A stretch of 64,000 nt of DNA, from the NCBI RefSeq assembly GCF_000219625.1, contig NC_018207.1, positions 930,001 to 994,000 of the forward strand, in the 5' to 3' direction. This stretch comes from Zymoseptoria tritici IPO323. Its lineage: Eukaryota > Ascomycota > Dothideomycetes > Mycosphaerellales > Mycosphaerellaceae. Made by a program: the position numbers and the translations under genes. Under the pieces are notes generated by a model. The model searched no databases. It had not been told where the DNA came from and saw nothing but the letters and a program-made list of their open reading frames with translations. This document shows, piece by piece, positions 44,061-54,254 of this stretch. The first letter of the stretch is position 1. Every line of letters starts with the position of its first letter.

Positions 44061-46582
44061 ATGCAGGCCGGCAACATTCTTCAGATCCCTTTCCGGAGGA
44101 CGCACAGCTTGCAATTGTCAGAGGCAATACGGAACTATATCTCGACCAAGTATGATCAACATCCGGACACATTTGCCAGAGATCTGGAGATTATCGATCA
44201 GCTGCGCAAAGATGCTGTCACTTCGATGGAGCCGCACTCCAGTGGGGTCAGAAAACTGCAGGCGTATACAGCACAGTTGGTCTGGATGGGTGGAAAGTTC
44301 CCGGTGGATGTGAGAGAAGACGATACACTGCAGGATGCGAGAGACGACACTGATGTGACCACCAGATAGGAGCCGACTTCACATGGTATCCTTCCCTAGG
44401 CTACCACACCACCCGAGCCCATACCGAGAACAACATCCGCTTCGAACTCGCCAATATCCTCTTCAATCTCGGAGCGATGTACTCGCAACTCGCCCTGTCG
44501 TCCAACCGAGCCACGACGGACGGTCTAAAGAGCGCCGCCAACAATTTCTGCTTCGCAGCGGGAATCTTCCACCACTTGAACGAGAAAGTTATACCCGACT
44601 TGAAGTCCACACCACCAGAAGATATGGACACACCCACACTCGAAGCTCTGAAATCATTGATGCTCGCTCAAGCACAGGAATGCTTTTGGCAGAAAGCTGT
44701 CAAGGATGGGATCAAGGACAGCATCATCGCAAAGTTGGCGGCCAAAGTCAGCGATCTTTACAATGAGGCGAACGAGTGGTCGGTCAAATCGGAGAGTGTG
44801 CGCAGCGAGTGGATACACCATATGAATGCGAAGCATCACCATTTCGCGGCGGCGGCACAGTATCGAGCGGCGTGTGATGTTTTGGAGAAGAGGAAGTATG
44901 GAGAAGAGGTAGCGAGGTTGAGGGATAGTCTGAATTGTGTCAACCTGGCATTAGGAGAGTCAAGACACGTTAATAAGGCTGTCTTGGGCGATCTGACTGG
45001 GTTGAAGAACAGGGTTTCGGAGGATTTGAAGAGGGCGGAGAAGGACAACGATACGATATATCTGCTTCCGGAACCGCCGAAGAGCGAGTTGAAGACGTTG
45101 GATCGGGCGAGTATGGTCCAGGCGAGGGTGCCGAATGAGGTTGCCAACTCACAGGAGATGCTTGGAGATCGTGGAGAGTTGGGAAAGCCGCTATTCGCGA
45201 AGCTTGTGCCATACAGCGTGCACGTTGCGGCGTCGATATACGCCGACAGGAGGGATCGATTGGTGAACAACACAATCATCTCAGAACTGGAAGCGATGAC
45301 ACAGCGAATACACGAATTGCTGTCGAGCCTGAATCTACCAGGATCTCTGCAAGCACTTGAGAAGCCTCTAGGCCTCCCTCCTGGACTTGCCAGCCACGCA
45401 GACGAAGTCCGCCAATCGAATGGCGTGCATCGCCTTCACGCCACAATCGCCGACACGGAGAAGCTCAAAGCCAACAATCGCGTCCTCTACCAAGAAGGCA
45501 TCGACCTCCTCCGCACAGAAGCCAGCGAAGACGAAGCCGCCCGTCGGAAATTCGGCACAGACCGCTGGAATCGCCCTTCCGGCACCGACGTCGTCCCCAA
45601 ACTCTACCAACAAGTCACCGACATCGAAGGCTACCTCCGCCAAGCCGACACGTCCGACAAACTCGTCCAATCCCGCCTTCGCGAGAACGAAAGCCTCATC
45701 CGCCTCCTCGCCGGCTCCGACCGCGACCTCGAAGACTACGTCCCCTCCTCCCGCCGCGCAACCATGACCGCCAAAGTCGAGCGCGAAGCCAACGCCCTCC
45801 GCGCCTCCCTCAACGAAGTCTCCCGCCTCGAAACCCGGCGCCGCAAAAAAGTTGAAGCCCTCCGCGCCAAAGCCAAAGAAGACGACGTTAACTCCGACCT
45901 CCTCCGCGAAGCTGCCCGTTTGGAACGCGAGTTTCCCATGATGCCCGTGCAAGCCTCGCAGTTCGAACCGCTATTCGACGAGCGACTGACGAAATACGAC
46001 ATCGATCAAAACGACTTGAAAAAGGAAGACGCCGAACAATCCCGCCTTCTCGCTCGAGTCAGCGAAACAAACCTCTCCTTCCAAAATGCCAAGCGAGGAG
46101 ACACCTCTTCCAAAGAACGCGAGACCGCGCTGCAAAATCTCGAGGGCGCGTATACAACCTACAAAGATCTAATGGGCAACCTCGAAAAGGGCCGCAAATT
46201 CTACAATGAACTCTCCGCCATCACGACCCGGTTTCGAGACGAGTGTAGGAATTTCGTCTATGCTCGTCGCACGGAAGCGCAGGATATGGAGGGGGATTTG
46301 GATACCCGTATGGCGAATTTGCAGTTGCAGAGAGGGCATCAGGATGCTTTGCTAGGGGAGAGGGAGAGGCAGCAGCAGGTTCAGCAGACTCAGCAGCAGA
46401 TGCCGCCGACGCTAAGGAGTGAGCCGATTGCGGCGCCGATGCCTCAGAGAGTGCAGGCTGGTCCGCCGGCTGTGGCGAGTGTAAAGAGCCCGGTGCCGCA
46501 GAATGGAGGCACGCCGAGTGGGCCGACGACGTGGAAGGAGGGGATGCCAATTGTGTTTGGGGCGCCGCCGGGAGGTAGGTGA
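44061..46582 (+). CDS. palA: PalA/Rim20, BRO1-domain pH-signalling protein
   Basis: Two exons (44061-44309, 44366-46582) joined in phase give 821 residues. PalA/Rim20 binds the transcription factor PacC/Rim101 and ESCRT-III, bringing PacC to the protease PalB/Rim13 for ambient-pH signalling at endosomes. The start NILQIPFRR, then LSEAIRNYISTKYDQHPD, FPVD|IGADFTWYP, ENNIRFELANILFNLGAMYSQL (quoted in part) and AAGIFHHL are BRO1 features of the PalA branch. The second half is a long helical V domain, which in this family binds YPxL motifs. The tail is Gln/Pro-rich (QQMPPTLRSEP). The branch choice over Bro1/Vps31 rests on the N-terminal resemblance and the short Pro-rich tail. Confidence 0.9.
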
Positions 46583-46668
46583 AAGGCGATGAAGGAAGTG
46601 GGTGGAGATAGCGTAGCTGCACTGTTTGGCATTTACATCTAATGTCTTACACTATCATACAACACCCT

Positions 46669-49600
46669 TCATTCTCCAAGCGGCTTGTACTCCACATTAC
46701 CCTGGTCATCCTCCTCCTGGAATCTCCTCGTGAGTTGAGACTTCAGATCCGTCACAAAGTCGAGCTCCAGCGCTTTCTGTTCTTTTCGCTTCAATACCTC
46801 GCCCAAATGCTCCTGCTTCCTATACCACCTCATACCAGCAACAGTAGCTTGCGTCCACTCATGCCCACCGTCTTCCAATCTATTCAGCGAAGACAGCAAT
46901 CCCACTTCGTCTTGTCGTGCAGCGTAGCCTTTGACCAACACGTTCCAGGTAACAGCATCCGGCTCGAGGTGTTTCTTGCGCATGTAGGTCAGGACTTGCT
47001 CGGCGAGTTCCATTTTGCCGTGACGCGTGAAGCCACTGGCGAAGATGGTCCAGGATTGGACGGAAGGCGGGCATTGCTTCACGCGATTGGACTTGTTGGT
47101 AGGACGCTGCATGTCTTTGATGACTTGCGAGGCGGAAAGGAGGCCCTGTTCCGTGCGAATGAAGCTGTGGAGGAATAGATTGGGGAGGTAGTCGGTTGAG
47201 ATGCTGGAGGCGAAGGGCTCGGTGCCGGCGAGGACGAGTTCACGATAGCGGTCGTAGACTTCGCGGGCGGCGTGGTGGGTTTTGGTCTGGCGGTGGACGT
47301 GGTTGAGGTACGCCGAGAGCATTACGCCAAGGACGTACTTGGACGGAGCCATGCGGCGTACGACTCCGGATGGTAGAGGTTGCTTGAGCACGCCGAGAAG
47401 ACGGAGGGGATGAGCGTCGAAGAGCTGAGTGTATGCATCGGCGATGATGTTGAAGACATTTTCTGGATCTTTCTTCGTGTGGAAGAGATTCAGACAATGC
47501 AAGATCTCCGTTGCGAGGCGCTCGTTCCTTTGCACGTTGACGTGCCCAATGGCACTCCTGATCGTCTCGTTGAGCACATCAGCATCGTCGATCCCTCGGC
47601 AGCCTTTCAGCAAGATGCCATAAGTGAAGTCATCAGCTTCGAGTCCGTTCTGAACAAGAGAGCGATACAGCGAAAAGGCGGTATTGAGATCGCCGGCATC
47701 GATAGCGTTCAAAATGACAATGTTGCACATCTGCAGATTGAGCGTCAGTCCCATGGCGACGAAGTTGTCCACCAGCCGAAGCGTCACTCGCAGGCCCGAG
47801 GGTTGGGTACTGGCCACACGCAACAGGTGAGCACAACTGCTGCGGAACGCGTAGGAGTCGACAATAGCGTCCTGGGCTTTGGCGGCAAGGATGACATCCA
47901 GACCGGTGCTGAATTGGTCCTTGTCGATGAAATATCGCGCGAGATGCAAGAGAGTATGCCACAATACCACAAGTCGACCCTGTTGAATGGCGAGCCATAA
48001 TGCATCAATCTGGTCCGAAGTCCAGTAAGGAATCAGATGGCGGATCGTTCCGCCCTGAGTGAAGTGCAGTCGCAAGACCTCATTGTTATTCAGGAAAGTT
48101 GGCAGCGTCTGCGCAATCTTCTTCATATTGCGATCTCTGGTCTCTTCGTCCTGGCAGTGACGAAAGTGCAACACAAGATGCTGTATTGACAAGCCCAGAT
48201 TTTGACGCAGTGGAAAGACCTTCGACGCGCTGCTGGCTGCGAGGAATTCAATCGCATACTCAGGATCATGATACATGAACCACAAAGCGATGCTGTTCCA
48301 ACGATGGAGAAAGTTGCGCCAAGAGAACGATCTGCGGAGTAAGAAAGCAGTGAGGCTGGTGTATGCGCCCGTATCTGAACGTGACTCCAAATCCTCCTCC
48401 ATTTCCTGCATTTCTCGAGCCTTCTGTAGTCGGCTGCGGATCGACATAACGATGGCCTCAGTTCCGGGTATAACTCGCGGCGGGCCAGGATCCTGGAGAT
48501 AGGTGTCTGTTGAATGCTCGTCATAGCGCATGTCCAGCTTACGGTATTCTACATCCCAGTGTTGCGACCTCATGGCATCTCGGAGACTTTTGCCGGATGC
48601 CATACGAAAGCGGGGCCTTCTACTGGCCGATATGTTGTTGTGGAATGGTCCGCGCTTACCGCTGTGGAGTTTCTTCGTGTCCAGTGAGCCTCGCTCGCTC
48701 GAACTGGTCTCTAAAGCTGGGTGTTTTTGCGGGAATTGGCGCGCAGAAGCTGCTGTGATCAAAGTACCAGCAGAGTCTTCGTTATCGAGGGGAGGCTCGA
48801 TTTTATTCGCATCCTCGGCCTGCTTCCTCTGCGCTCTGCGATGGCGCTGTAAACGCCTCGTTCTAGTATTCTGTTCACTTCTTGACAGCATGTTCCATAT
48901 CTCTGGCGGCAAAGTCTGCCCATCGAAGCTCTGCGAGGACTCCTGCTTTTTGGCTGACTGGAGCGCCGGACGACGTTGTTGCTGTGTCTCTTGATTGCCC
49001 GAGCGCCTTGCATCTTGAGGCCCAGGTTCCACCATATCACCAGCAGAAGTTGCGTCCTTGAGAGGAGTCCCGGTCTCGTGAGCGTCCTCAATCTTCAACT
49101 GCGCGTTCGCAAGAGCATTGGGTGCATGCTTTAGTCTCCCTGGCTTTGCACTTTTTGACAGCGTCTTCTTTGTGCGCATTGCAGCTTGTTCCACTGATTT
49201 CGTTGTCTCGCCAGCAGGAATCACGTCCTCGATAGAACACTCCATCTGGCCAGCGTCCTCGACTTCATTCTTCTTCGGCTGCGTCCTGACAGCACTGTCG
49301 CCTGCGAGCTTTCGTCTAGAAGCCTTCACGGTGTTTGGAAGCTTTCCCGCTGTCGACTTCTCACCAGCAGAGGTTTGCGACGTTTGCGACTCGCTGAATG
49401 TCTGCGCTGCCCGACGGTCTCCAAGCTTCTTTGACTTTACTGAGCGTGGGCCCTCGCTCACCGCCTTCACCACATCGCCAGTAGAAGCACCGTGATCGAT
49501 GGAACTCTCAGACCCAGCATATCCGGCCTCAGTCTCAGGCTGAGTTCGCTGTTGTAGAGCACGCTCCTTTTTCTTCTTCTCGACAGGAGGATCTTGTAAC

Positions 49601-49833
49601 CCAGCAATGAGCTCCTCCCGCGCAGCTTCTGGTGAGACTGGCCCCGTAATCACAAGTTCTCCAGCATCTCCAGCATCTCCATCATCTCGAGACTTTTCTG
49701 CGGCAGCGGTGCCATGATGTCGGAGAATTGGTCGCCATTGCGATTGGCGAAAAGGTAAGGTAGAAGTCGTTTGTCTCGCAAGGCTGCGACTACCGATAAG
49801 AAGCGAGCGTAATGCGAACAGACATGGCGGCAT
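46669..49833 (-). CDS. Pentatricopeptide-repeat protein, probably mitochondrial
   Basis: A single exon encodes 1054 residues. The N-terminus (MPPCLFALRSLLIGSRSLAR) resembles a mitochondrial presequence. Residues 40-430 are low-complexity Lys/Ser/Ala/Glu-rich and likely disordered. The C-terminal half is all-helical with PPR-like units: NIVILNAIDAGDLNTAFSLY, DDFTYGILLKGCRGID, SWTIFASGFTRHGKMELAEQ and DAVTWNVLVKGYAARQ. Fungal PPR proteins of this size bind organelle RNAs and act in processing or translation. The specific target cannot be read. The 3' end lies 86 bp from the end of the convergent palA gene. Confidence 0.82.
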   Translation of the reverse strand: MPPCLFALRSLLIGSRSLARQTTSTLPFRQSQWRPILRHHGTAAAEKSRDDGDAGDAGELVITGPVSPEAAREELIAGLQDPPVEKKKKERALQQRTQPETEAGYAGSESSIDHGASTGDVVKAVSEGPRSVKSKKLGDRRAAQTFSESQTSQTSAGEKSTAGKLPNTVKASRRKLAGDSAVRTQPKKNEVEDAGQMECSIEDVIPAGETTKSVEQAAMRTKKTLSKSAKPGRLKHAPNALANAQLKIEDAHETGTPLKDATSAGDMVEPGPQDARRSGNQETQQQRRPALQSAKKQESSQSFDGQTLPPEIWNMLSRSEQNTRTRRLQRHRRAQRKQAEDANKIEPPLDNEDSAGTLITAASARQFPQKHPALETSSSERGSLDTKKLHSGKRGPFHNNISASRRPRFRMASGKSLRDAMRSQHWDVEYRKLDMRYDEHSTDTYLQDPGPPRVIPGTEAIVMSIRSRLQKAREMQEMEEDLESRSDTGAYTSLTAFLLRRSFSWRNFLHRWNSIALWFMYHDPEYAIEFLAASSASKVFPLRQNLGLSIQHLVLHFRHCQDEETRDRNMKKIAQTLPTFLNNNEVLRLHFTQGGTIRHLIPYWTSDQIDALWLAIQQGRLVVLWHTLLHLARYFIDKDQFSTGLDVILAAKAQDAIVDSYAFRSSCAHLLRVASTQPSGLRVTLRLVDNFVAMGLTLNLQMCNIVILNAIDAGDLNTAFSLYRSLVQNGLEADDFTYGILLKGCRGIDDADVLNETIRSAIGHVNVQRNERLATEILHCLNLFHTKKDPENVFNIIADAYTQLFDAHPLRLLGVLKQPLPSGVVRRMAPSKYVLGVMLSAYLNHVHRQTKTHHAAREVYDRYRELVLAGTEPFASSISTDYLPNLFLHSFIRTEQGLLSASQVIKDMQRPTNKSNRVKQCPPSVQSWTIFASGFTRHGKMELAEQVLTYMRKKHLEPDAVTWNVLVKGYAARQDEVGLLSSLNRLEDGGHEWTQATVAGMRWYRKQEHLGEVLKRKEQKALELDFVTDLKSQLTRRFQEEDDQGNVEYKPLGE

Positions 49834-50077
49834 AGGCGGACATCAGGTCTGGGCGCGTTGGAGTGACATGTGCGGGTCGTTGTGGCCGGTGGATGTGAGA
49901 GCTTGAATGCGAAGTTGAAGCTGAGGTTTTTGGCAGGCGCGGACCTGGGTCCGACGCCGCGGAAGTCGTGAGCTTGGTCGCAACTTTTGAACTTTTGCTT
50001 GAAGACAGACTACCTAGGTATAGCTCTCACACAACACACCTCACCTTGACTACCAGATTCACGATCATTTCTTCAAA

Positions 50078-50755
50078 ATGGCATCAATGCAAGCCCTCGG
50101 CTCCGCCGCTCAAGATCGCAAAGCCCGCCTCGCCCAACTAAAGTCCCTCAAACGCAAACAACCCGACACACCAGACACCCAATCCGACTCCCTCGAACCC
50201 ACACCCAAATCGCCCCGCAACGATACGAATTCATCCGACGACCTCGATCCCACGAGCAAATACCTCTCCGGCCGAAACTACGACGCCGAAACCCGCGGCG
50301 CGAAACTCGGCTTCGAAGCCGCACCCTCAGAAGGAAAAGAAACCCTCGAGAAGAAAGCCGCCGAACTCGCCTTGGAGACTCGACGTCAAGCGGAAGAAGA
50401 GGAGAAAGCGGATAAGCCGCTGGATCTGTTCAAATTACAACCGAAAAAGCCGAATTGGGACTTGAAGAGGGATTTGGATCGGAAGTTGGATGTGTTGAAT
50501 GTGAGGACGGATAACGCGATTGCCAGGCTGGTGAGGGAAAGGATTGCGAGGCAGCAGGAGGCGGCGAGGGAGAAGGCTAAGAGTGGTGCTGTGAATGGGA
50601 GTGCTGCGCAGGAGACCAAAGGGGGTGGGGATGTGGAGGCTGCGGGGATAGAGGGGACGACGTTGGTGGAGGCGGCTAATGTGAGGGAGAGGGAAGATGA
50701 GGAGGAGCTTAGGCGGGAACGGGAGGAGGATGAGGCTTTGTTGGATGGGAGTTGA
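50078..50755 (+). CDS. cwf18: Pre-mRNA splicing factor cwf18 (CCDC12 family)
   Basis: A single exon encodes 225 residues. Cwf18/CCDC12 is a component of the Prp19-associated and activated spliceosome. The N-terminus (ALGSAAQDRKARLAQLKSL) and the Y-LSGRNYD, RGAKLGFE, LFKLQPKKPNWDLKRDLD and RLVRERIARQQ segments match the small cwf18 domain. The first codons have a good context (caaaATGG). The C-terminal 60 residues are acidic and Glu/Arg-rich. The gene is divergent from the PPR gene. Confidence 0.9.
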   Translation: MASMQALGSAAQDRKARLAQLKSLKRKQPDTPDTQSDSLEPTPKSPRNDTNSSDDLDPTSKYLSGRNYDAETRGAKLGFEAAPSEGKETLEKKAAELALETRRQAEEEEKADKPLDLFKLQPKKPNWDLKRDLDRKLDVLNVRTDNAIARLVRERIARQQEAAREKAKSGAVNGSAAQETKGGGDVEAAGIEGTTLVEAANVREREDEEELRREREEDEALLDGS

Positions 50756-51560
50756 AAGGCTGAGCTATTCACGTGGAAGGAGAGGACATTTTGAGGCTCT
50801 TGGGAAAGAGTTCTACGGCTGCTCCCGCTCCGGAATCGTGGGTTTGCAGTCGCAGTCGTGGTTGCAATGTCCGGTCGAGCGTGGCGCGTTGTCGACAACT
50901 ATCATTACAGCCAAGCATTTGATGATGGCTCAGCTTGTGGCCTCGTGGTGGTTTGACGCGGCAGGTGCGGCAGCTGATGAAGGTCAGCTAGCGAGCATGC
51001 ACGTGCAATCGCGATGATGTGGAGAGTGCTGCGGGCAGACCAACTCGCATATGGCCCCATGGCCATGTTCTGGATCATCGCCACACACACGGCATTTCAA
51101 GGCGATTGAGCTATTGTATTGGTCGATGGATTCTCGTCGCTGGTTGGTCTGTTCAGGGAATGGTAGCGATGCGAACAGGCAGGTTGGTGGTCCCCTCTCA
51201 GAAACGCAGACGTCTCACTGTAGCGAGGATCCGATTCACAGGCACACGTGGGAGAGTCAGTCTGTGCGAAAGCTGCAAGCAATGATAGGCGGGCATGAAT
51301 AAATTGTGTCTCATATCACCACCATCAACCACGCGGCACGCACGCGCATCCTACTTTGACAGTTCTCCGCCCCTTCATTTGGCGAAAATCTCCGACATTT
51401 ACATTTCGCCTTCCCAACCTGCTGAGACGTCTCACATCCACAGACCTGTTCTGGGCCGTCAGCCGCTTACTGTACATTGCCTGTAGACAGGCGACTCGTA
51501 GCAGGCGAATAGAGGATTTCCCAATCTCATGCAGTCAGAGATTGAATAGTCTTGAATCGA
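50756..51560. other. Intergenic, last ordinary sequence before the transposon block
   Basis: 3' flank of cwf18, with no supported gene. From about 51560 onwards TA-rich words (TTAG, CTTA, CTATAG) become dense. This marks the start of the mutated transposon zone. Confidence 0.45.
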
Positions 51561-53438
51561 GGTAGCAGTCGACTCGTTAGGGCTCGTGAAGCCTTATTAA
51601 CGCGTCTCACCACTCATAAACGGCTCGATATCCTGGATATTAGTCTACCCGCACTACTGATATCTAGGCTATTTGATCCCTTATTAGCAAGGGCCGAGCC
51701 TCGTGAATGCGGCCGCTCCGAGAGCATGTTTATAGTCTAACTATTTAAAAGGTGTTGTTTAATGCTTGCTATTGCATTAGTCGCCGCGGAAGTCGCGGAC
51801 CCGAAGTATACCCGCCGTCGCAAGCCGAAGGCTTAGCGGCCGACGACATGCGATTCTTAAACATCTACAACACTGCAATACTACTAAACTATTACTAATA
51901 TTTATCGACAGCATCTTAAATTACGCGGAACATTATGTCTAATTAGCTCGCCGAACGTTAGAACGCCGCCGTGGCACGCGTGCGCGCGACGAACGACGCC
52001 GCGCGACCTTAGCGCACTAAGGACGCCTACGATAGTCGAATTAAGGAATTTAAGGTAATCCGGCTGTCTTGCACATATATATATCGATTGTAGAGCGATC
52101 TAACGACTGTATAGCGCTAGTGCGTAGACTCCGGCTTTACCGACGGCGACACCGTTACTAAGAACAAGGCTGTCTTCTTCCTTAAGACTTAGGTTATCGG
52201 CAGAAGCCCTCTAAGGATAACTAAGACTTAGACGGCTGCTAAGGCTAGTAGTAAGGACGTTCGCATTAGAGCTGCTTTATTAAAGCAGTATGTTAATGCA
52301 ATTACGCACCTGTAGCGTAAGCAGTTCGCTACTAGCCCTCGTGCTAGTTAGCAGAAGCACTAGAAGAGCGACATTATCCCTTAGATGCTAAGGACGCAGA
52401 AGGCGGTAAGTCTAGACGTGTATCTATAGAGCTATAGAGCTATAGCGTTATGTAATGCTAACCGTTTATACGCTCCAGCTCGAGCACTAACGCCGGCTTA
52501 ACAATAATAAGGACAGAGCGGCTAACCGGCTTAATTAGACGTACGACTAAGACGAGTTCCAAACCCTTATTAACTCCTTCTAGTATTAAGAGCTTATACG
52601 CTATCTCTTCGGCAATATATATGCTCTAACGGACCTTGTAATGCGGTACTTCTTACTCGTTCGCGGCGACAACATAAGGAACGCCGACCTCGTAGATTTA
52701 ACCGGTTATCTACTGCCGAACGAGGGCCCTTACGACTGCGTTATGCTAGTGTTTAGTCTAGCACGCACTAAGGTACAACATACCTTCGATAAGGTGTAGT
52801 ATGTCGGCGCTATGCGTAATAAGGTAGTTACGAAGTGTCCCCTTAGCGCCCTCGCCCTATAGTTGTTTTACTAGTAGTCATTTACAGCTAAGCAGCTACC
52901 GGACTTCTTAAGCCGCGATGCATAGTACTATAAGAAGCTATATCTAACGTCGCCACAAGCAGACGGCAAGGGATATAGTTAGTCCTTATAGTATCGCTCG
53001 GCGCGAGTAAACATAGACAGTAGTAGTGTATATAGCACTAAGGTAACGCACGCCGGCAGGGTAGCAGCTGCACAAGAAGCAGAGAATCTTAGTGTTACAT
53101 ACTCCTTAATACAACGAGTAGGTAAGTAAGCCTCGTGCTGTCCCCTTAATAGTTAATTATATAAGGAATACACTAAAGGAATAGCTATTGCCGCAGCCTT
53201 AAGCTTACCGTTAGACTCCTTAGTCCGGTTCTTAAATACACGGCTATTTCCAGCTCTAAACAGCCGTTTAGAGCTAGTAGAGCGAGTAGCTACAACCGGC
53301 GTTATAAGCTATAAATACAAGCTAGCCCTCCTTTGCTATAACATTACTACCACGGCGCTAATCGACCTCGGTGCTACACTAGCTTCTTCGTACGGATAAG
53401 CTCTACAATCGCCGTTACTAAACCCTTACGCTGGCGGC

Positions 53439-53452
53439 ATTGCATAGTGTTG
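53439..53452. repeat. Target-site duplication, left copy
   Basis: ATTGCATAGTGTTG, identical to 54241-54254, flanking the retroposon. Identity over 14 bp indicates that little mutation has happened at the edges since insertion. Confidence 0.85.
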
Positions 53453-54240
53453 ACGGCCGAACAGACTGCACCTTCACGCGGTGGCCGTCGTAAGTACCTT
53501 CCTTAGAAGGGAAACTAAGACAGTCTAGAAGAAACCTCCTCGAAAACCTCTCGAATCCGCCTAAAATCCTTCTCGAAATCCGCCTCGAAATACGAGCTAC
53601 AACAGAACAATAGCACGATTCGAACGAATAGCCCTCTACGCTACGAACGAGAAGAAGAAAGAAGCAGTCCACTCTGCCTTATACGCGCACCTCCTCGAAA
53701 TCCGAATCGAAATCGCATGTCCTTAGAGACGTCGTCGCCCTTAAAAGGAAGCATATATGCATTTTAAAGAGCTGGAACTCGGTAGAATCTACAACTCTGC
53801 GATTAACCTGCGTTATCGTAGATAGAACTGCTACTACAATACTACAAAGGCATATTAAGGACAAGAGAAGATAGCGAGTCTAGACAGCTGCTTTTTGCGC
53901 CTTTGCGCTACATCGCCTTGCGCTGCATCTCTTTCGAATTCGCAGCGTATGTGCGAAGCGGAAGGATCCGCTAAAAATTCTGCAAAAGCTTAGCGCGAAA
54001 ATTCTACAGCCCCGGCTGCAGACAACGACACTCGTTTGATTTCCTTTGTCTTGCGCTGTTTTAAAGTCCTTCGGCAGATTCTGCTTGTAGGTCCTGCCTT
54101 AGGCACGGGGTTTCCCCTAAGGTTAAAGAATACCGAAAGAATTTGATTGTAAATAGATCTACTGCCTTGCTTGCAAGGCCGTCCTACATAGTCGTGGACT
54201 CCGAAAGGACGTAAATGGAACAAACAAACAAACAAAACAA
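53453..54240 (+). mobile_element. 788-bp non-LTR retroposon insertion with AAAC tail
   Basis: The sequence ATTGCATAGTGTTG occurs at 53439-53452 and again at 54241-54254. This brackets a 788-bp segment whose last bases are an A-rich run with repeated AAAC (GGAACAAACAAACAAAC, then AAAACAA). A 14-bp target duplication plus a 3' A-rich tail is the mark of target-primed reverse transcription, so this is a SINE, a 5'-truncated LINE or another retrocopy. It contains repeated TCGAAATCCG words but no coding frame I recognise and no convincing pol III box. It sits in the third intron of the Crypton-like gene. Confidence 0.75.
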
Positions 54241-54254
54241 ATTGCATAGTGTTG
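54241..54254. repeat. Target-site duplication, right copy
   Basis: ATTGCATAGTGTTG, directly after the A-rich tail of the retroposon; it matches 53439-53452 exactly. Confidence 0.85.

Noticed and set aside
53606..53640. Box-B-like GATTCGAAC inside the retroposon
   Set aside because: It is not accompanied by an A box at the element's 5' end, so a tRNA-derived SINE head is not supported.
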